Counted from the stretch's first letter, positions 1 to 11,897 are shown. The stretch is DNA of 64,000 bases from Gambelia wislizenii (GCA_030847615.1 JAUMIR010000014.1:9834501-9898500), one strand, 5' to 3'. Notes: generated by a model from the letters alone, not told the origin. Numbers and translations: made by a program.

Positions 1-171
1 CCCTGGTGTTGGGTTGACTCTGTCACAGTCTGTGTGATTAGAATCTGCCTTCCCTCCTTCCTCCTTCCCTCCCTGGTCTTAAAAGCATCCAGCCCCAGAT
101 AACCATTCCAAGGGCTTTTGTCTGCCACAAGCTGCCCTCTGGTGACCGTTTTGCAAAAATGTGGGATGCGC

Positions 172-233
172 TTTTGAGTGTGTGTCTTTGTGTGTGTCTC
201 TGTGTCTCATTGGCTCTTTTCCATGTCTTGCAG
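172..233 (+). promoter_or_regulatory. UG-rich polypyrimidine tract and 3' splice site of exon A
   Basis: The 60 bases before the exon are a run of TG and TCT repeats followed by a short pyrimidine stretch and CAG at 231-233. UG-rich tracts at acceptors are known binding sites for CELF proteins and TDP-43, so this could modulate inclusion of the exon. Only the composition and the splice site are seen; regulation is inference. Confidence 0.6.
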
Positions 234-343
234 AAATGCTGCGCATGGATTCTCACTTATCCAGGTGGACAGCATGAAGGTCACCATGAAGGACGTTTTG
301 CAAAAGGCCTTGAAGCGAAGAAAAGGATCCCAGCGAGGCTCAG
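234..343 (+). CDS. MAPKAP1: MAPKAP1 exon A: Ras-binding domain part
   Basis: This 110-nt internal exon has an acceptor CAG at 231-233 and a donor GTGGGA at 344. It reads as one base finishing an isoleucine codon, 36 complete codons ([12 protein letters not shown]... through [10 protein letters not shown]), then one base of a glycine codon. The segment lies in the Raf-like Ras-binding domain of SIN1, roughly residues 284-320 of human numbering; that domain contacts RAS-family GTPases at the membrane side of mTORC2. Compared with remembered mammalian SIN1 there are a few substitutions (for example SM for NT after QVD, and D-V-L-Q for E-I-L-L), all in frame. The basic cluster KRRKGS is intact. 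No stop or frameshift is seen, so the exon looks functional. Confidence 0.95.
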
Positions 344-1351
344 GTGGGAGCTCTTATTGCACTCATTCCGAGGTGGAGGTGGCGGTGGCGGGGAGGCGGG
401 TGAGCGTTTCGTTGCTGGTGCCTTGATTCCTTCCTTTAGAAATCTATTTGCTGTTTGCTCTTGTTGTGGAAAAGCACTCATTTACTTTTCCTAACACAAA
501 AATGGGGGGTGGGAGGTCTCCCCCACTCTTCTCACTATTATACACAGGTTGGAATATCCTTTGCAAGCAGATGATAGAGAAGATGGTAGCCATGAGCACA
601 CTAGGTTGTGGCCCAGTATATACATTACCAAACCCAATTCCTGATTGCTGTGGCCCACTTTGCTGACTGGAAGCTGATGTCCATCTGCAGCCAGTAAGAC
701 ATGTGAGCGAGCCTTCACTTTTCATTGCTTTTAAACTTAGTGTCAGAAGAAGGTACGAATCGAAACGATAAATCCATTGCTGGACGCTCCCAAGCTGTCA
801 AAGGTGCCACTGTCTTCCCAAATGGCTTGTGCACCAAACCTCACAATAATTGTCTGAAAGCAAGTCCCATTAATGTCAGTGTGCCTGAAGGCTGGTCAAG
901 GTGAGTCCTTTATCCTGCACCTGGCTTCTAAAAGAAGAGCAAGCAATGAGTCTCCAGGGGATCTGTGTGCAAATTTGACTCAGTACTTGCAGAAATGTGT
1001 AACAGTGACATGCTAGTGTCACTACCGTATCACTTTCAGACCCTTCAACATGTTGAAAGGCCCAAAGGTGTCTTGTCCAAAGACCTCTTTGTTTGCTCAA
1101 ATGCTTCTTAAAAAGACACATAGGGAAAAGTGATGTCAGAACATACCCATCCTTTCAAACACACAGGCGAGGGTTCATGCAAGTAGAGCATTTTCACAAG
1201 GTATGCCTCTTAAATTGTCATCATTAGACAAAATAGTTATTCCACTCAAAGTGTATCTTCAGCTTTACCAGCTGCTATGCTGCCTTCTTATACTTAGGCC
1301 CCATCATTCAGAAGCAATGCCTGTACTTCTTTCCACACTTCCTTGGGGGTA
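344..1351 (+). other. Intron start, no recognised element
   Basis: The donor GTGGGA at 344 is followed by about 1 kb in which I see no repeat family, RNA gene or coding segment. A G/C-rich simple stretch of GGTGGCGG type lies near 370-400. No conserved element can be claimed without alignment. Confidence 0.5.
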
Positions 1352-1523
1352 CAGGTTGACCCCTGTTTCCAAGACCCCTGAAACCATGAATAACAGGGAA
1401 CCCTATTGTTTTTCAATGAGACGAACACCAGAAGTTGACCATAGAATCACATTGGAGAACCTAGAAATGCCCATAGAGAACATAATTTTTCGAACGTGGA
1501 TAAGTGAAACCAGGATTGACCTG
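1352..1523 (+). mobile_element. MITE family B copy (short)
   Basis: The ends are CAGGTTGACCCC and GGATTGACCTG, forming an inverted repeat next to a TA. The interior has the family signature CATAGAATCACATTGGAG and GCCCATAGAGAACATA, shared with copies near 4731, 26697, 42110 and 47743. The TA target and the CAGG-type termini suggest a Tc1/mariner/Tigger-type nonautonomous element. It has no coding capacity. Confidence 0.7.
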
Positions 1524-1555
1524 TCCTGAATGTAGAGGAACTAACTTCTCTACAA

Positions 1556-1815
1556 CATGTGTAGGATAGGACCGGGTCTAGTGGTTTTAAGTTACAGGAG
1601 GGTGAATCTCTACTGAACATTAGAAGGAACATCTTGACGGTAAGAGCGGTTCGGCAATAGAATCCAGAGAGGTTGTAGGATGTCTTTCTTTGGCCATCTC
1701 CAAAAAGAGACTGGACAGCTACCTGCTGGGGTGCTGTTCTTGGAGTCACTGCATTGAGCAGGAGGTTGGACACAAGGTCTATGAAGCCGCTTCCAACTCT
1801 ATCATAGGGCTGTGA
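1556..1815 (+). mobile_element. CR1 LINE 3' fragment, diverged
   Basis: The segment resembles the C-terminal reverse-transcriptase tail and 3' UTR of CR1: a GAACATTAGAAGGAACATCT-like stretch, then GAGACTGGACAGCTACCTG, then CTTCCAACTCTATCATAG at the end. It is more diverged than the other copies and lacks the clean octamer tail, so it is probably an older insertion. Confidence 0.65.
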
Positions 1816-3699
1816 AAAATGTCTTTTTAAGGCTTTCCTTGTTGCAAAGCTTTCATTGTCTTTAGAGTTTTGAACCTCTTTCTTGGTGAGAATGTCTTTA
1901 GATAGACCTTAATGTTTGAAGAAGAAAGGAGGCTTATTGTTTTCCCTCTTTTAATTATGGCTTAACCACTGGGTGATGTCTGCCCTGTGGGTGTTTTCCC
2001 ATTCATATTAGCAGGTATGTCCTTAAAGCCCCAAGGCTGAGAAAAATCTCAACATCAAGAAATAATTATGGTGAGAAATGGTGCGGGGTCTTGTCACGCC
2101 ACAAAGAACTTTAATATAAGCCTGTCTGTGGACTAGGTAGAGATAAGCATCTTGTCTTGGTTAAATGAATGAAACACTTCTTATTCTCCCCACCACCACC
2201 ACCACATCCCTTTTAGTTTTAACTGCAATGAAAAAAGAACATAATTCCCCACCCAGGGTTCTGTTTAGAAAAAAGTAGTTGAGCACCATTCTACCCCCAC
2301 CTTCTTCTTCAAACGAGTCTATAATCTGTCACAGATTTAATTAGCTATCTTCAGATGAAAGCTGAAGTTTTAATAAAAGTTAGAAGAGATAACACAGCGA
2401 AGGACACGGATGAGCTGTCTCAAGGCCATATTCGAGGGGAACGATAAGAGCTGTAAAAAATGGCAGTGGAGAGCAATTGAATGAAGCAATGAAAATCTGA
2501 TTCTCGTAAAAGAGAGAGAGAGAGAGAGAGAACGAAGGCAGGGCTGGTAGGGGTGGTTGTAGATGAGAACCTGCTAGCGTCTGCAAGCAATTTGGCCCCT
2601 TGCCAGACGTCATCGTTCACCCTCGGCTGTTGGCGGATCGGTCCAGATGTGCCAGCCGCACGTCCTGGCTTTTGCCAGCTGACTGCGCCGTTTGATAACC
2701 GGCTCTCCGGATGCCCATCGCTGGCCGCAGAGATAGAATTAGATGATGATGATCTTCCCACAAGTTGAGAGAGGAAACAATGCATATAAATCTTGATTTC
2801 ATCTCAGCGTGAGAAGTCTTTATCCATCATCACTCATAATGAACAAGTCGTTAGCTGCGATGAATGGTGTTCTGCTTTTTTTCCCCCTCTCCACCCCTTA
2901 CTCCCCCATTTGAGCACCCCCCTCTACACCTTCTCCCACCCCATGCCCCAACCCCTTTTGTTCTCTTTCTTTTTTTCCCTGTGACTTTTATCTGTTTGGG
3001 GGGGTCAGACTTCCCTCCCGACCCCCTCTCTCTTTTCTCTTGCACAGCTCATGGGGACAGCTGAACTGTTTGCTTAGCTGAACTGTTAGGTTGCCCTCTT
3101 GCCTAACAGATCAGAAGCGGCACAGTTTTGCTGCTGCTTGTCTTCTGTTCTGATGCTTCCTGCACTTAACAGGAATGCTCTGAGCATTATTATTTTTTAA
3201 AGCCTTCAGCAAGAAGTTCTCGGCTTGGTGTTTCTGGATGTCAAGTTGGATCCTAGTCTGGTGCATCAAAGCCCTAGTTCATTGACACTGAGAGGCAAAG
3301 AAAGATATAGTATTGTATTAGTTAGTTGGCTAGCTAGCTACAGAGTGATTAAGGTGGCATATGTGGCAAAGAAGACATCATGCTTCAGCCAGTTAGCTAC
3401 CTAGTTAGCTACAGTGAGATCAAGGTAGTGTCTGTGGCTCTCTTCTTCCACACTTTATCTTCATATAAGTCTGGAGAGGTAATGGTAGTAAATGGCCACT
3501 GGTCATCCAGTAAGGTTCATACCCCAGTGTGGATTAGAACCCAAATAACCCAAATCATAATAATAGGCACCTATCACAAGAGGTGTGTTGCTTTTTATGA
3601 TACTCAAGTCACAATAGACCAACCGCCCATCAACGGGGCGTAATCCCCATTCCAGTTTTTGGAGAGAATGAGAGCCTTGTGTATTTCAATGCTGGAAAC
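1816..3699 (+). other. Intron stretch without recognised gene
   Basis: No interspersed repeat is confidently recognised here. The stretch holds a (GA) microsatellite at 2511-2530, a C/T-rich stretch at 2875-3040, and a TAGTTAGTTGGCTAGCTAGC-type simple segment near 3318-3340. The part at 2380-2810 is non-repetitive and could be conserved noncoding DNA, but this is not testable by eye. Confidence 0.4.
2511..2530. repeat. (AG)10 microsatellite
   Basis: Ten uninterrupted AG units. Confidence 0.95.
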
Positions 3700-3734
3700 T
3701 TCAGTGAACTACCTCTTGGATCAATTTTTAATAG

Positions 3735-3843
3735 AAGTTGGACGGGCAACTTAATAGAGTGCTCTAATCTGTCTATTCCTGCATGGCAGGAATTGGACTA
3801 GATGACCCTTGCAGCCCTTTCCAATTCTAAGATTCTGTGATTC
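3735..3843 (+). mobile_element. CR1 LINE 3' end
   Basis: The segment contains CCTGCATGGCAGGAATTGGA, then GACTAGATGACCCTTGCAG, then TTCCAATTCTAAGATTCTGTGATTCT, the typical CR1 3' end with octamer repeats. It is 5'-truncated. Confidence 0.85.
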
Positions 3844-4004
3844 TTTAGTCCGGCACTCTGACCACTGTACTATGCTGGTTTTCCAGTATTTTGACAGTGA
3901 TTACAGGGCCTTTTCCCATTGTACAGTCCTGACTTCAAGTGTGTGTGTATATGTGCTAGTTATGCCATCAGGTGAGATTACCGTTCAACCATCCGCCTGT
4001 ATTT

Positions 4005-4439
4005 CAAGATGCTAGCCCTAAATGGCTTGGGCCCAGGACACCTGAAGGACCGTCTCTCCCTGTACAATCCGCCCCGCACTCTCAGATCATCCGGGAGCTT
4101 TTTGCTAGATGTTCCAGAGACGACACTTGCTACTACATCGCACATGGCATTTTCCACCCAGGCCCCCCGTCTCTGAAACTCTCTCCCGTTTGAGCTCCGC
4201 TCCACCCCAACATTGAACCAATTTAAAAAAGATCTCAAAACCTGGGCATTCCGGCAGGCATACCCTTAACCTCACCCTTTAGCCTGCATATCTCGCCCCT
4301 CACCAGCATTGGGCATTGGCTTTTTTATTATTGTTGTACTCTTGTATTTTAATGCAATTTTAATGTAATTTGTATTATGTTGTGATTTTTGTTATGTTGG
4401 AAACTGCCTCGTTATAAGAGAGGCGGTATAGAAATAAAA

Positions 4440-4473
<34 letters not shown>
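4005..4473 (+). mobile_element. L2 LINE 3' end with (TTA)n tail
   Basis: One frame reads ALNGLGPGHLKDRLSLY and later a broken remnant of the LWN-LP and HLF-R-A motifs, which is the C-terminal part of an L2-type reverse-transcriptase ORF. It is followed by a 3' UTR ending in GGCGGTATAGAAATAAAAT and a (TTA) microsatellite at 4440-4471. Frameshifts and stops make it a dead copy. Confidence 0.8.
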
Positions 4474-4730
4474 TATGCAGTAGTGGCATACGTTTTTGTG
4501 TATGTATCCTTCATCTTCTGGAGGGGCACAACAGTGGCTTAAGAGCAGTTCCAAAAGCTATCTGGAGTTCAGGAGGAAACTCAGGGTTGGCAATCTCAGA
4601 TATCAATCTGCTTATTGATTATAAGGATTTATATCTGCTCTACAGTTGCTTACATATCACTTGGGATTGCTTATAACAGTTAAAGCAAATCATAAAGTAC
4701 TGTAGTCTTCCATTAAGGAAAGCAGTGTAG

Positions 4731-4942
4731 CAGGGCTGTATCCACAGGGGATATGTTCCAAGAGCCTGTGTGGATACCTGAAACACTGGATAATAGGAAA
4801 CCCTATTATGTTGAGAAGAACTCCAGATGTTGACCATAGAATCACTTTGGAGGACCTAGAAATGCCTAGAGAGAACATATTTTTTCAGACATGGATAAGT
4901 AAAACTGTGGATACTGGATTTGTGGATATGCGGGTTGACCTG
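4731..4942 (+). mobile_element. MITE family B copy
   Basis: It starts at CAGGGCTGTATCC and ends at GGGTTGACCTG. The interior carries the family signature CATAGAATCACTTTGGAGGA and ATGCCTAGAGAGAACATA. This makes it clearly homologous to 1352-1523, but it retains more interior sequence. Confidence 0.7.
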
Positions 4943-5102
4943 CATAGAAAACCTATCGATCCAGTAAAGCTAGGTAATGTTCTGAGTACTGTCGCAAGCC
5001 AGGATGTTCACACCAAACCCAACATGTCAGAGAGGAGCAGGAAGCGGAGGAGCATTTTGGCCTTGGTGTAAACCCTCAGTTATGAGAACAGCAGGGCATG
5101 TG

Positions 5103-5192
5103 TGGCTCTCCCGTTTTTGTTGGACTGCAACTCCCATCAGACCTTGCCAGCATAGCTAGTGACAAGGAATGGTGGAAGGTGCAGTCCAACTG
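5103..5192. mobile_element. Palindromic hAT-like MITE fragment
   Basis: GTTGGACTGCAACTCCCATC and, about 60 bases on, the complementary GTGCAGTCCAAC frame a CATAGCTAGTGACAAGGAAT core. The same TGGACTACAACTCCCATC type recurs near 17 kb, 31.8 kb, 38.7 kb, 41.1 kb, 48.4 kb, 54.4 kb and 57.4 kb. Confidence 0.5.
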
Positions 5193-5263
5193 AAGTTGCC
5201 AGGTATCCCTTATTGTAAAGGAAGGGTTCTATTTGAGGATCTAAAAGTGTGTGTCCTTTATAC

Positions 5264-5745
5264 TAGGGCTGTGGAGTTGGTATGCCAAATCTTCAACTCC
5301 AGGTCTGATGCCTGCATCTTTCTACTGTCCGACTCCGACTCCTTCATAAATAGCAAATATATTTTAATTAGAAATACCAAATTTACTGTAGCTAAATGGT
5401 AGCCCAAGGCATTTCATCACCACCACGTGACTTATCAGGCTACTTAGTCAGAACATAGAATGTATTTACTTGATTAACATTTTTGAACAAGAAAACTTTC
5501 CTAAATTCCTGTGGACTAAATATGCAACAAACTATGCATTTAATACATTTTTTAAAAAAAGGCTTTTAACAGAAACACAGGATATACCTCAAAACTAAAG
5601 AATATATAACATTGAGACTAACATATTACATATATTGTTATAATATTATACGTTTTTATTTTTAAGTCCAATTTGGTATACGTCTGCTAATTCTGACTCC
5701 CAGCTCTACCCCCAAACTGCTTTCAACTCTGACTCTACAGCCCTG
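5264..5745. mobile_element. hAT MITE with 8-bp target duplication
   Basis: The terminal inverted repeats read TAGGGCTGTGGAGTTGG at the left and CTGACTCTACAGCCCTG at the right, the familiar 'AGGGCTGTGGAGTCGG' hAT ends. Subterminal CCGACTCCGACTCC repeats are present. The flanks are CTTTATAC at 5256-5263 and CTTTATAG at 5746-5753, an 8-bp duplication with one mismatch as expected for hAT integration. The interior is AT-rich with no transposase. Confidence 0.85.
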
Positions 5746-6818
5746 CTTTATAGGGCTAGCAGGTGTCCCTTATTATAAAGGGATGCCTCCTATCTTAGGG
5801 CTGGAAAGCTTTTCCTTTTATATAGATTGAACAAAATCCCCCCCCCAAACCCATATTTTGGGATGTGGGCCCTTCATAAAGACAGATCATCATTTAATTT
5901 ACAATACGGGCAATGTGTGAATTTTACAGAGAAATGCATGGCTGTGTTCACTGAAATCAAGCCTTTCATTTAGTATTTAGGGAGAACACAAAATTTGCTA
6001 ATTTCATCTTCCTGTTTGTCAGCCCTGCATGCCATGCAGTTCATCTGTCCCTTATTGCTGTTTTGAAAACCTGGCAACACTAAGTCCCAACCATAACTGG
6101 AGGGGCCACCTTCCCCAACACAGACTTATGAAGGTGTGGCTGCTCACCCAAGCTAGGGCTGTGGGCACACTAGATAAACACAGCAGGCCACTCCTTTTGC
6201 TGGAACCCACCTTCCAAGAGGCATTGGTGCCATGGATGTTCATCCAATAATAAAACCTTCATTACCTGAATTCCTGTATCAACTCCTTCACTTCTACTCC
6301 CATCATATCACGGTATTCTTTTAACAAATAACACTGTGTCCATATCCTTTAATACCAGACTATGTAAAGCATTTTAATCATTGAGCTTCTCTTTATTATT
6401 ATTATTTTTAAAAAAATTAAGGAATCGGGGGGAGGAGAGTACCTGCAATTAACTACTTAATATTGATGGTTACGGCATCTCAGATGAGCTGATTTAATGA
6501 CAATTAACTCAGGCTTTTTTACCTTTAGCTACATAACAAGATAGCTCTTGCATTGCTGAAGAAGTGCACATAGATACGTTTTCCTTGGTCCTGAGGTCAA
6601 TTAAGGTGGAATCAAAGTTTCAGCATCTGTTTAAGATAATCTGTATGAATGTGGATTTTATGAAGAAACTGGAACGTCTTCCTAGTTTAGCTATAAAGCT
6701 TCAGCCTACTACTTGTTTTTCTACCACAATATTGCCAACACAAACTAGCAGTAGCTGTCCAAGGTTTCCAACCTTACGTGCAGATACCAAGGATTGATGC
6801 CTAGCACTAGCGATGGCC

Positions 6819-7395
6819 CTGGCCCTCGCATGGTCCTGCATAAGAAGATCCATAGGATCAGGCCAAATATCTGTGTAGTTTCACATCCTGTTTCCTCTGG
6901 TAATCAACTGGACACGTGCAGGAAGCGCAGTAGTCATCATCTCTGCTACCTTGGATCTCTGTAGCTCCTATTTTGAGGCCTGTTGTTCTCTGAACTTGGA
7001 GATCATATCACTGTTGGGGCTAACCACTGATAGGTTTGAATTTGTCTATTCCCCTGTGAAAAGCTCTCCATTCTACTGGGCATCTCCACCCATTGTAGTG
7101 AATTCTGTAAATCGATTTCATCCTGTGTGAGTCGTTCCTTTTCGCCTAGCCTGCATTTCCATTGGATGGCCTTTGAGTTCTAATATTTGGAGGGTGGGAG
7201 GAATGCTTGTCTTGTTCTCCTTCTCCATGTCTTGCATGATTTTGTAAAACTTTCTCATTTCCTAGTCCCAGTTACTCATCTCCCTCAAAGCCCCAAACAT
7301 GTCAACCTTTTCTTATAAACATGCTCAGTGCCCCCACTCCCATCATTTTGGCTGTCCTTTTCTAGATCAACAACGTCCTGATTTCAGAGTGATGA
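6819..7395 (-). mobile_element. L3/CR1-like LINE 3' region
   Basis: Read on the minus strand, this ends in the family 3' end seen on + as ATAGGATCAGGCCAAATATC. Upstream of it are the reverse complements of 'GTAGTGAATTCTGTAAATCG' and 'CCATGTCTTGCATGATTTTG', both characteristic of L3/CR1-type LINE C-terminal regions in reptile genomes. It is diverged, with no open frame. Confidence 0.6.
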
Positions 7396-8993
7396 CTGAG
7401 GCTGTAGGCTCAGTTCCAAGTGTGGCCACAGAACAGAGTTGAAGAAGGACATTACAGTTTTATTTCCATTGCCCTTTGTAACCCAGATAAAGGGATCTTG
7501 GCAATGTTGAAAGAGATCTTTGCCCGACACCAGGGGGCATTTGAGGAAAATGCTGACCAGTGGCCACATGTGGCCTCCTGGGCCATTTTGTGGTTCCCTG
7601 GCCCCCCAGAATTTGCCCCAAATGCCCCCTTGGAGTGTGAGAGGCACTTTTGACACAGATTTGGCCCAGAAGACCCATATTTTCTATCAGGAAGTGAGCT
7701 GGAAGTTGACTTTTGGATCACGTCTTGCAAAGAGCGGGGGCGGGGAGACCTCTCCTAGGTCAACAGTGGCCTAGAGAGGGGCAAAAATGTACTGAAATTG
7801 TCCCCTGGTAGTTACTGAGGGGCATTTGGGGGCAAGAAATCAATATATTTAGGGGAGTGTGGCCTATCAGTGTCCCCTGGGCAGCAGTGCAGCTCCTTAA
7901 CCCCCTGACAGTTGCCTGCACCTACCCAAGACCATGCTTGCCAGTCAGAATAGAGAGTATCAAGCTAGATAGTGAAATAGTCTAACTCAACATGAAGACA
8001 GCTTTGCATATTCCTCGTTGAGTCTTGATGAATAACGTGAAGAATACCCATGGATTTTGCTGGCAGTGGTGGCTTAAATTTTAAAATATGTAGATGGTCC
8101 TTGTGAGTTCTAAGCATTAATTAATTTTCTCCCTTTCTCGCTCTCCCTGTCTCTCTTTCTCTCTCTCTCTCTCTCAGTCACCTTTGGGAATCACTGACCT
8201 TCCCAGCCTCTCCTTTTGTGACTTTTGTATAAAAATGCCATTACGGACCTTGTCGTCGCCAACCTTTACCAACCTCCTCAAGCATGAGGTTAGCAGTGAC
8301 AGATAGAGTCTGTGGTGACAAATGGAACCTTGGGATTCTGCTCCATGCTGGTTCCTTTTCAGAAAAAAATACAAGCAGGACCTGCAACAAAATGTTCTGG
8401 GGTATCCAGCCTCCTACAAGGACTGTTCCTCTCCAAGCTTCCAAACAGAACTTCCTTCCAAGCGGAGTGGCCCATTTATTGTCACCCACTTCCCCCACAT
8501 TCTGGTTTTGTTTTGTTTCCCTACCTAGCTCTCAGTGTACATATCATGGCCAATGAGGAAGCACAGTCCACATTGCTCTCATTTTTTGGAGGGTAGCATC
8601 CCCTCCAACTGCCCTGATTTGACAAGAACCATCCTGATTAATCCTCTGTCATCCCTCTTTTAGAGCAGCTTTTAAAGTGTCCTAGTTTCTCTCTCTTCCA
8701 TTTTTCTCCTTTGTCCTTGCTTACTTCACTTGCTGCAAATGAGATCAAAGTACAAAAATAGTTGCGGGGGAGAGAAGAGGGTGGAATCTTGCCTTTCTTT
8801 ATAGACTTAGGCAAAAGCAAGTTGCTACAGCCTCTCCTATGTTGTGTGTTCTTCCTTAGTAACAACTTTTGCCATCTTCACCGCATTCTGATGTTGTTTG
8901 GCCTCATGCATTCCGGTTTTCATCTGTGAAATGTTGGAGGTATGAGGGAGGAGTAGAGCTCTTGCCTTATGCTTCAGTTCTACACACTAGAGG
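7396..8993 (+). other. Intron stretch, unclassified
   Basis: The segment 7440-7830 is rich in CCCC/GGGG and resembles the sequences near 36.8 kb and 42.7 kb (pieces such as GGGGCATTTGGGG and CAAATGCCCCC), so it may be an unrecognised repeat. A (CT) run sits at about 8161-8174. The remainder shows nothing recognisable. Confidence 0.4.
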
Positions 8994-9172
8994 TCCGTTC
9001 ACACTACACAATTACAGCACTATTTTTCCATTTTAACTGCCATGGTTCCATCCCATTGATTCCTGGGATTTGTAGTTTGAGGAGGCACTGTAGCTCCCTG
9101 GTTGTGGATTCAAAATGCCCCTCTCTAAACTGGCAGTCCCAGGATTCCATAGGATGTGTGGTTCCCAAAGAG
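8994..9172. mobile_element. MITE family D copy (partial)
   Basis: The left terminus GTTCACACTACACAATTACA and interior motifs CCTGGGATTTGTAGTTTG and CCCAGGATTCCATAGGATG match the copies at 40669, 53165 and 61421. The element is internally palindromic. The right terminal repeat is not visible, so the copy appears truncated. Confidence 0.7.
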
Positions 9173-9321
9173 TCCCCAGGGTGAAAATCAGCCCCAGACC
9201 TACCACGGGTGCTAATCCTGCAATAACAGAAGCCACTCTGAAATTTCTGATGTGATCTCTGCATCAGTGCTGAACTGTGGGCAGCTAGCCTGCAGGACTG
9301 GAACTGACTCAAGAAGAGCTC

Positions 9322-9835
9322 TAGGGAATCCTGTGTCCAGTTCTGAGCACCACAATTCAAGAAGGATATTGGTAAGCTGGAACGTGTCCAGAGGAGGGCA
9401 GCCAAAACGGTAGGAGGTCTGGAAGCCAAACCCTATGAGGAGCAGTTTAGGGAGCTGGGTATGTTTAGCCTGAAGATGAAATGGTTAAGAGGTGACATGA
9501 TAGCCATGTTTAAATATTTGAAGGGATGTCATACTGAGAATGAAGCAAGCTAGTTTTCTGTGGCTCCAGAGACAAGAACACGGAGCAATGGACTCCAACT
9601 ATAGGAAAAGAGATTCCACCTAAACATTAGGGAGAATTTCATGACGGTAAGAGCTGTTTGGCAGTGGAATGTGCTGCCTTGGAGTGTGGTGGAATCTCCT
9701 TCTTTGGGGTTTTTTTAAAACAGAGGCAGGGTGGCCATCTGTCAGGAGTGCTTTGATTGTGCATTCCTGCATGGCAGGGGATTGGACTCGATGGCCCTTG
9801 TGGTCTTTTCCAACTCTATGATTCTATGATTCTAT
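9322..9835 (+). mobile_element. CR1 LINE, C-terminal RT region and 3' UTR
   Basis: The segment runs from TCCAGTTCTGAGCACCACAA through GAGCTGGGTATGTTTAGCCT and ends in CAACTCTATGATTCTATGATTCT. Its frame encodes the CR1 C-terminal pattern (RELGMF, GDMIAMFKYLKG, FHLN-R-NF-TV), with stops. About 510 bases remain, so the copy is strongly 5'-truncated, as is usual for CR1. Confidence 0.9.
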
Positions 9836-10000
9836 TCAAAGCAATGGCACATGGACCTGTCCTGGTTCCTGAGCCATCTGCTATTAGTCTTTGGAGAGCT
9901 ACCAAGCAAGCAAGGAATTGTTGTAGCCAATGAGCAAAAATATAGTGACAGTCCTTAGAACACTGGGGAAAAACTTGTCAGTCCCCCACATTTGGTAGCT

Positions 10001-10184
10001 TAGAATCATAGAATCATAGAGTTGGAAGAGACCACAAGGGTCATCCAGTCCAACCCCCTGCCATGCAGGAATACACAAATCATTCCTGACAGATGACCAT
10101 CCAGCCTCTGTTTAAAAATCTCCAAAGAAGGAGACTCCACCACACTACGAGGTTGTATGTTCCACTTCCGAACAGCTCTTACTT
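10001..10184 (-). mobile_element. CR1 LINE 3' end
   Basis: On + it reads AGAATCATAGAATCATAGAG, GGTCATCCAGTCCAACCCCC and CTCTGTTTAAAAATCTCCAA, ending near AACAGCTCTTA. This is a minus-strand, 5'-truncated CR1 copy. Confidence 0.92.
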
Positions 10185-11682
10185 ACTTGCTTAAGGAAGC
10201 ACTGTTCTAGGGCTCTATATAAAAATGGTTTGTTCAGTCGGAGACCATTCAAAGTCCTAAGTTGTCGGAGGGTAAGTTCCAGGTGGTGGTGGGCCACATT
10301 CAATTCCTCACCACCACTAACCTAACAAGGGCTACACTAACACCACTGAGGTTTCTGAAATACCCTCCTGAATTGTAGCACCTTCTCAGTCTGCAGGGCA
10401 CGCTGTCTCCTGCCACACTGGAAAAGAACAGCAGCTAGGAAGGCTGAATTTTTGCCCTACTGCCTATTGGGAGGCACATTTTTGTCAATAGAGTAGCTTT
10501 GGAGAACCATATGTGGGCCCTTTGTTGCCACCTGTGCTCTTAAACTAAGAAGGAAAGCTCAAATAAATGTGCAAGTGGACAGCGGGGAGAGTAGTTGATG
10601 AAGGTAGAGCATCTCCAGGATGGTGGTAGCAAAACAAGCAGATGGACAAGCAGAATAGAGTTAGGGAGCCAGGAAAGGAAGAACCTGGTGGCTACCTGGG
10701 CAAAGCCTTAGATGAGCTTTTTATCCTACCATAGCTAGGAAAAGCCAATGGGCTGCATAGGAGAGAAAAAGAGCAGGGGTTGAGCCCAGACTGAGACCTG
10801 AGAGGTTCATAATTCCCCAAGTTGAGAGGTTCCCCACTCAAGAACGAGCTGATCCCAGCCTACCAAGAGGCATGCATGGAGAAGGAACCGCAGGCTCAGT
10901 TTTCTCCTGGGCCTCTGGAAATCTCTGCATCTTGGGTCTTGCCTTGGGCGGACCCTGTCAGCCATAGGAAAGGGGAAGACTGCAACAGATTTATTACAAG
11001 TTAGTTTGCTAAAAATGACTGCAGCTGAGTAAGTCTTTGCTTTGCAATTTATGAGATATATTATTGTGAGGGAAGGGGAGGGGGGAAACCAAGGGAGTCA
11101 ATAAATGGGCGTACAAGTGGATAATGACCCTTTTTTCGTGGAAAATGCAATGAGTGTGATGGAAAATCATTTTAATTCTATTGGAATAGATCTTTCTCAA
11201 ATTCACCATTCATCAAAGTACCACTGCAGCCCAAATGTGTTTGAACGGGCAGAGAATTGAGACTAAGCGGAGGCCCTTTCCAGCTTCCTTTATAAAGACG
11301 TGCCCAGAGTTCAGAAAGCGGGCACATTTGGGTGGCTCCTGATGCCAGCAGGGGCCTGTTAAAATGGCAAAGTGCTACCCAGGTTTATGGACCCATCAGT
11401 GGCATCTCTGTATTGTGTAGACCGTTTCTGCTACACAATGATGTAAGTGATGGGCCATGGACCACCAGCAGTCCACAAGCCACTGGCTGCTGGCCTGCAG
11501 AACAGAGTTAATGTGCAAAGTGCCCCTGAGCCCATGGTGAGTCCAGGAAGTTGGTTGCAGTGCTAGAACTGGGGCTGTCATGCCGATCCTTTCCCGTTCT
11601 CTTCCCATCTGTCCTCCTCCCAACACCAGCTATTTTCATTAGTAACCTGATTTAGAATTAGAAGGGGGAAGCATTTCAGTTA
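10185..11682 (+). other. Intron stretch, nothing recognised
   Basis: No repeat family, RNA gene or coding exon could be supported here. Composition is ordinary. Confidence 0.4.
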
Positions 11683-11897
11683 CAGTTGTCCCCTCATATT
11701 CGCTGGAGTTTGGTCCCAGGACCCCCCGTGGATACCAAAATCCGTGAATACTCAAGTCCCATTATATGCAATGGCATAGCAAAATGGTGTCCCTTATATA
11801 AGATGGCAAAATTAAGGTTTGCTTTTTGGATTATTATTTTTTAAAGAATATTTTCAAGCTGTGAATACTTAAATCTGTGGATACGGAGGGACAACTG
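11683..11897 (+). mobile_element. Tigger-like MITE
   Basis: The terminal inverted repeats are CAGTTGTCCCC and GAGGGACAACTG, flanked by TA at 11681-11682 and 11898-11899. The interior has GTTTGGTCCCAGGACCCCCC, ATACCAAAATCCGTGAATAC and CATTATATGCAATGGCATAG. It is 215 bases without coding capacity. It is the same family as 20950, 30594, 32815, 48622, 53370 and 58769. The TA target and CAGT-type ends fit the Tigger group of Tc1/mariner elements. Confidence 0.85.
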
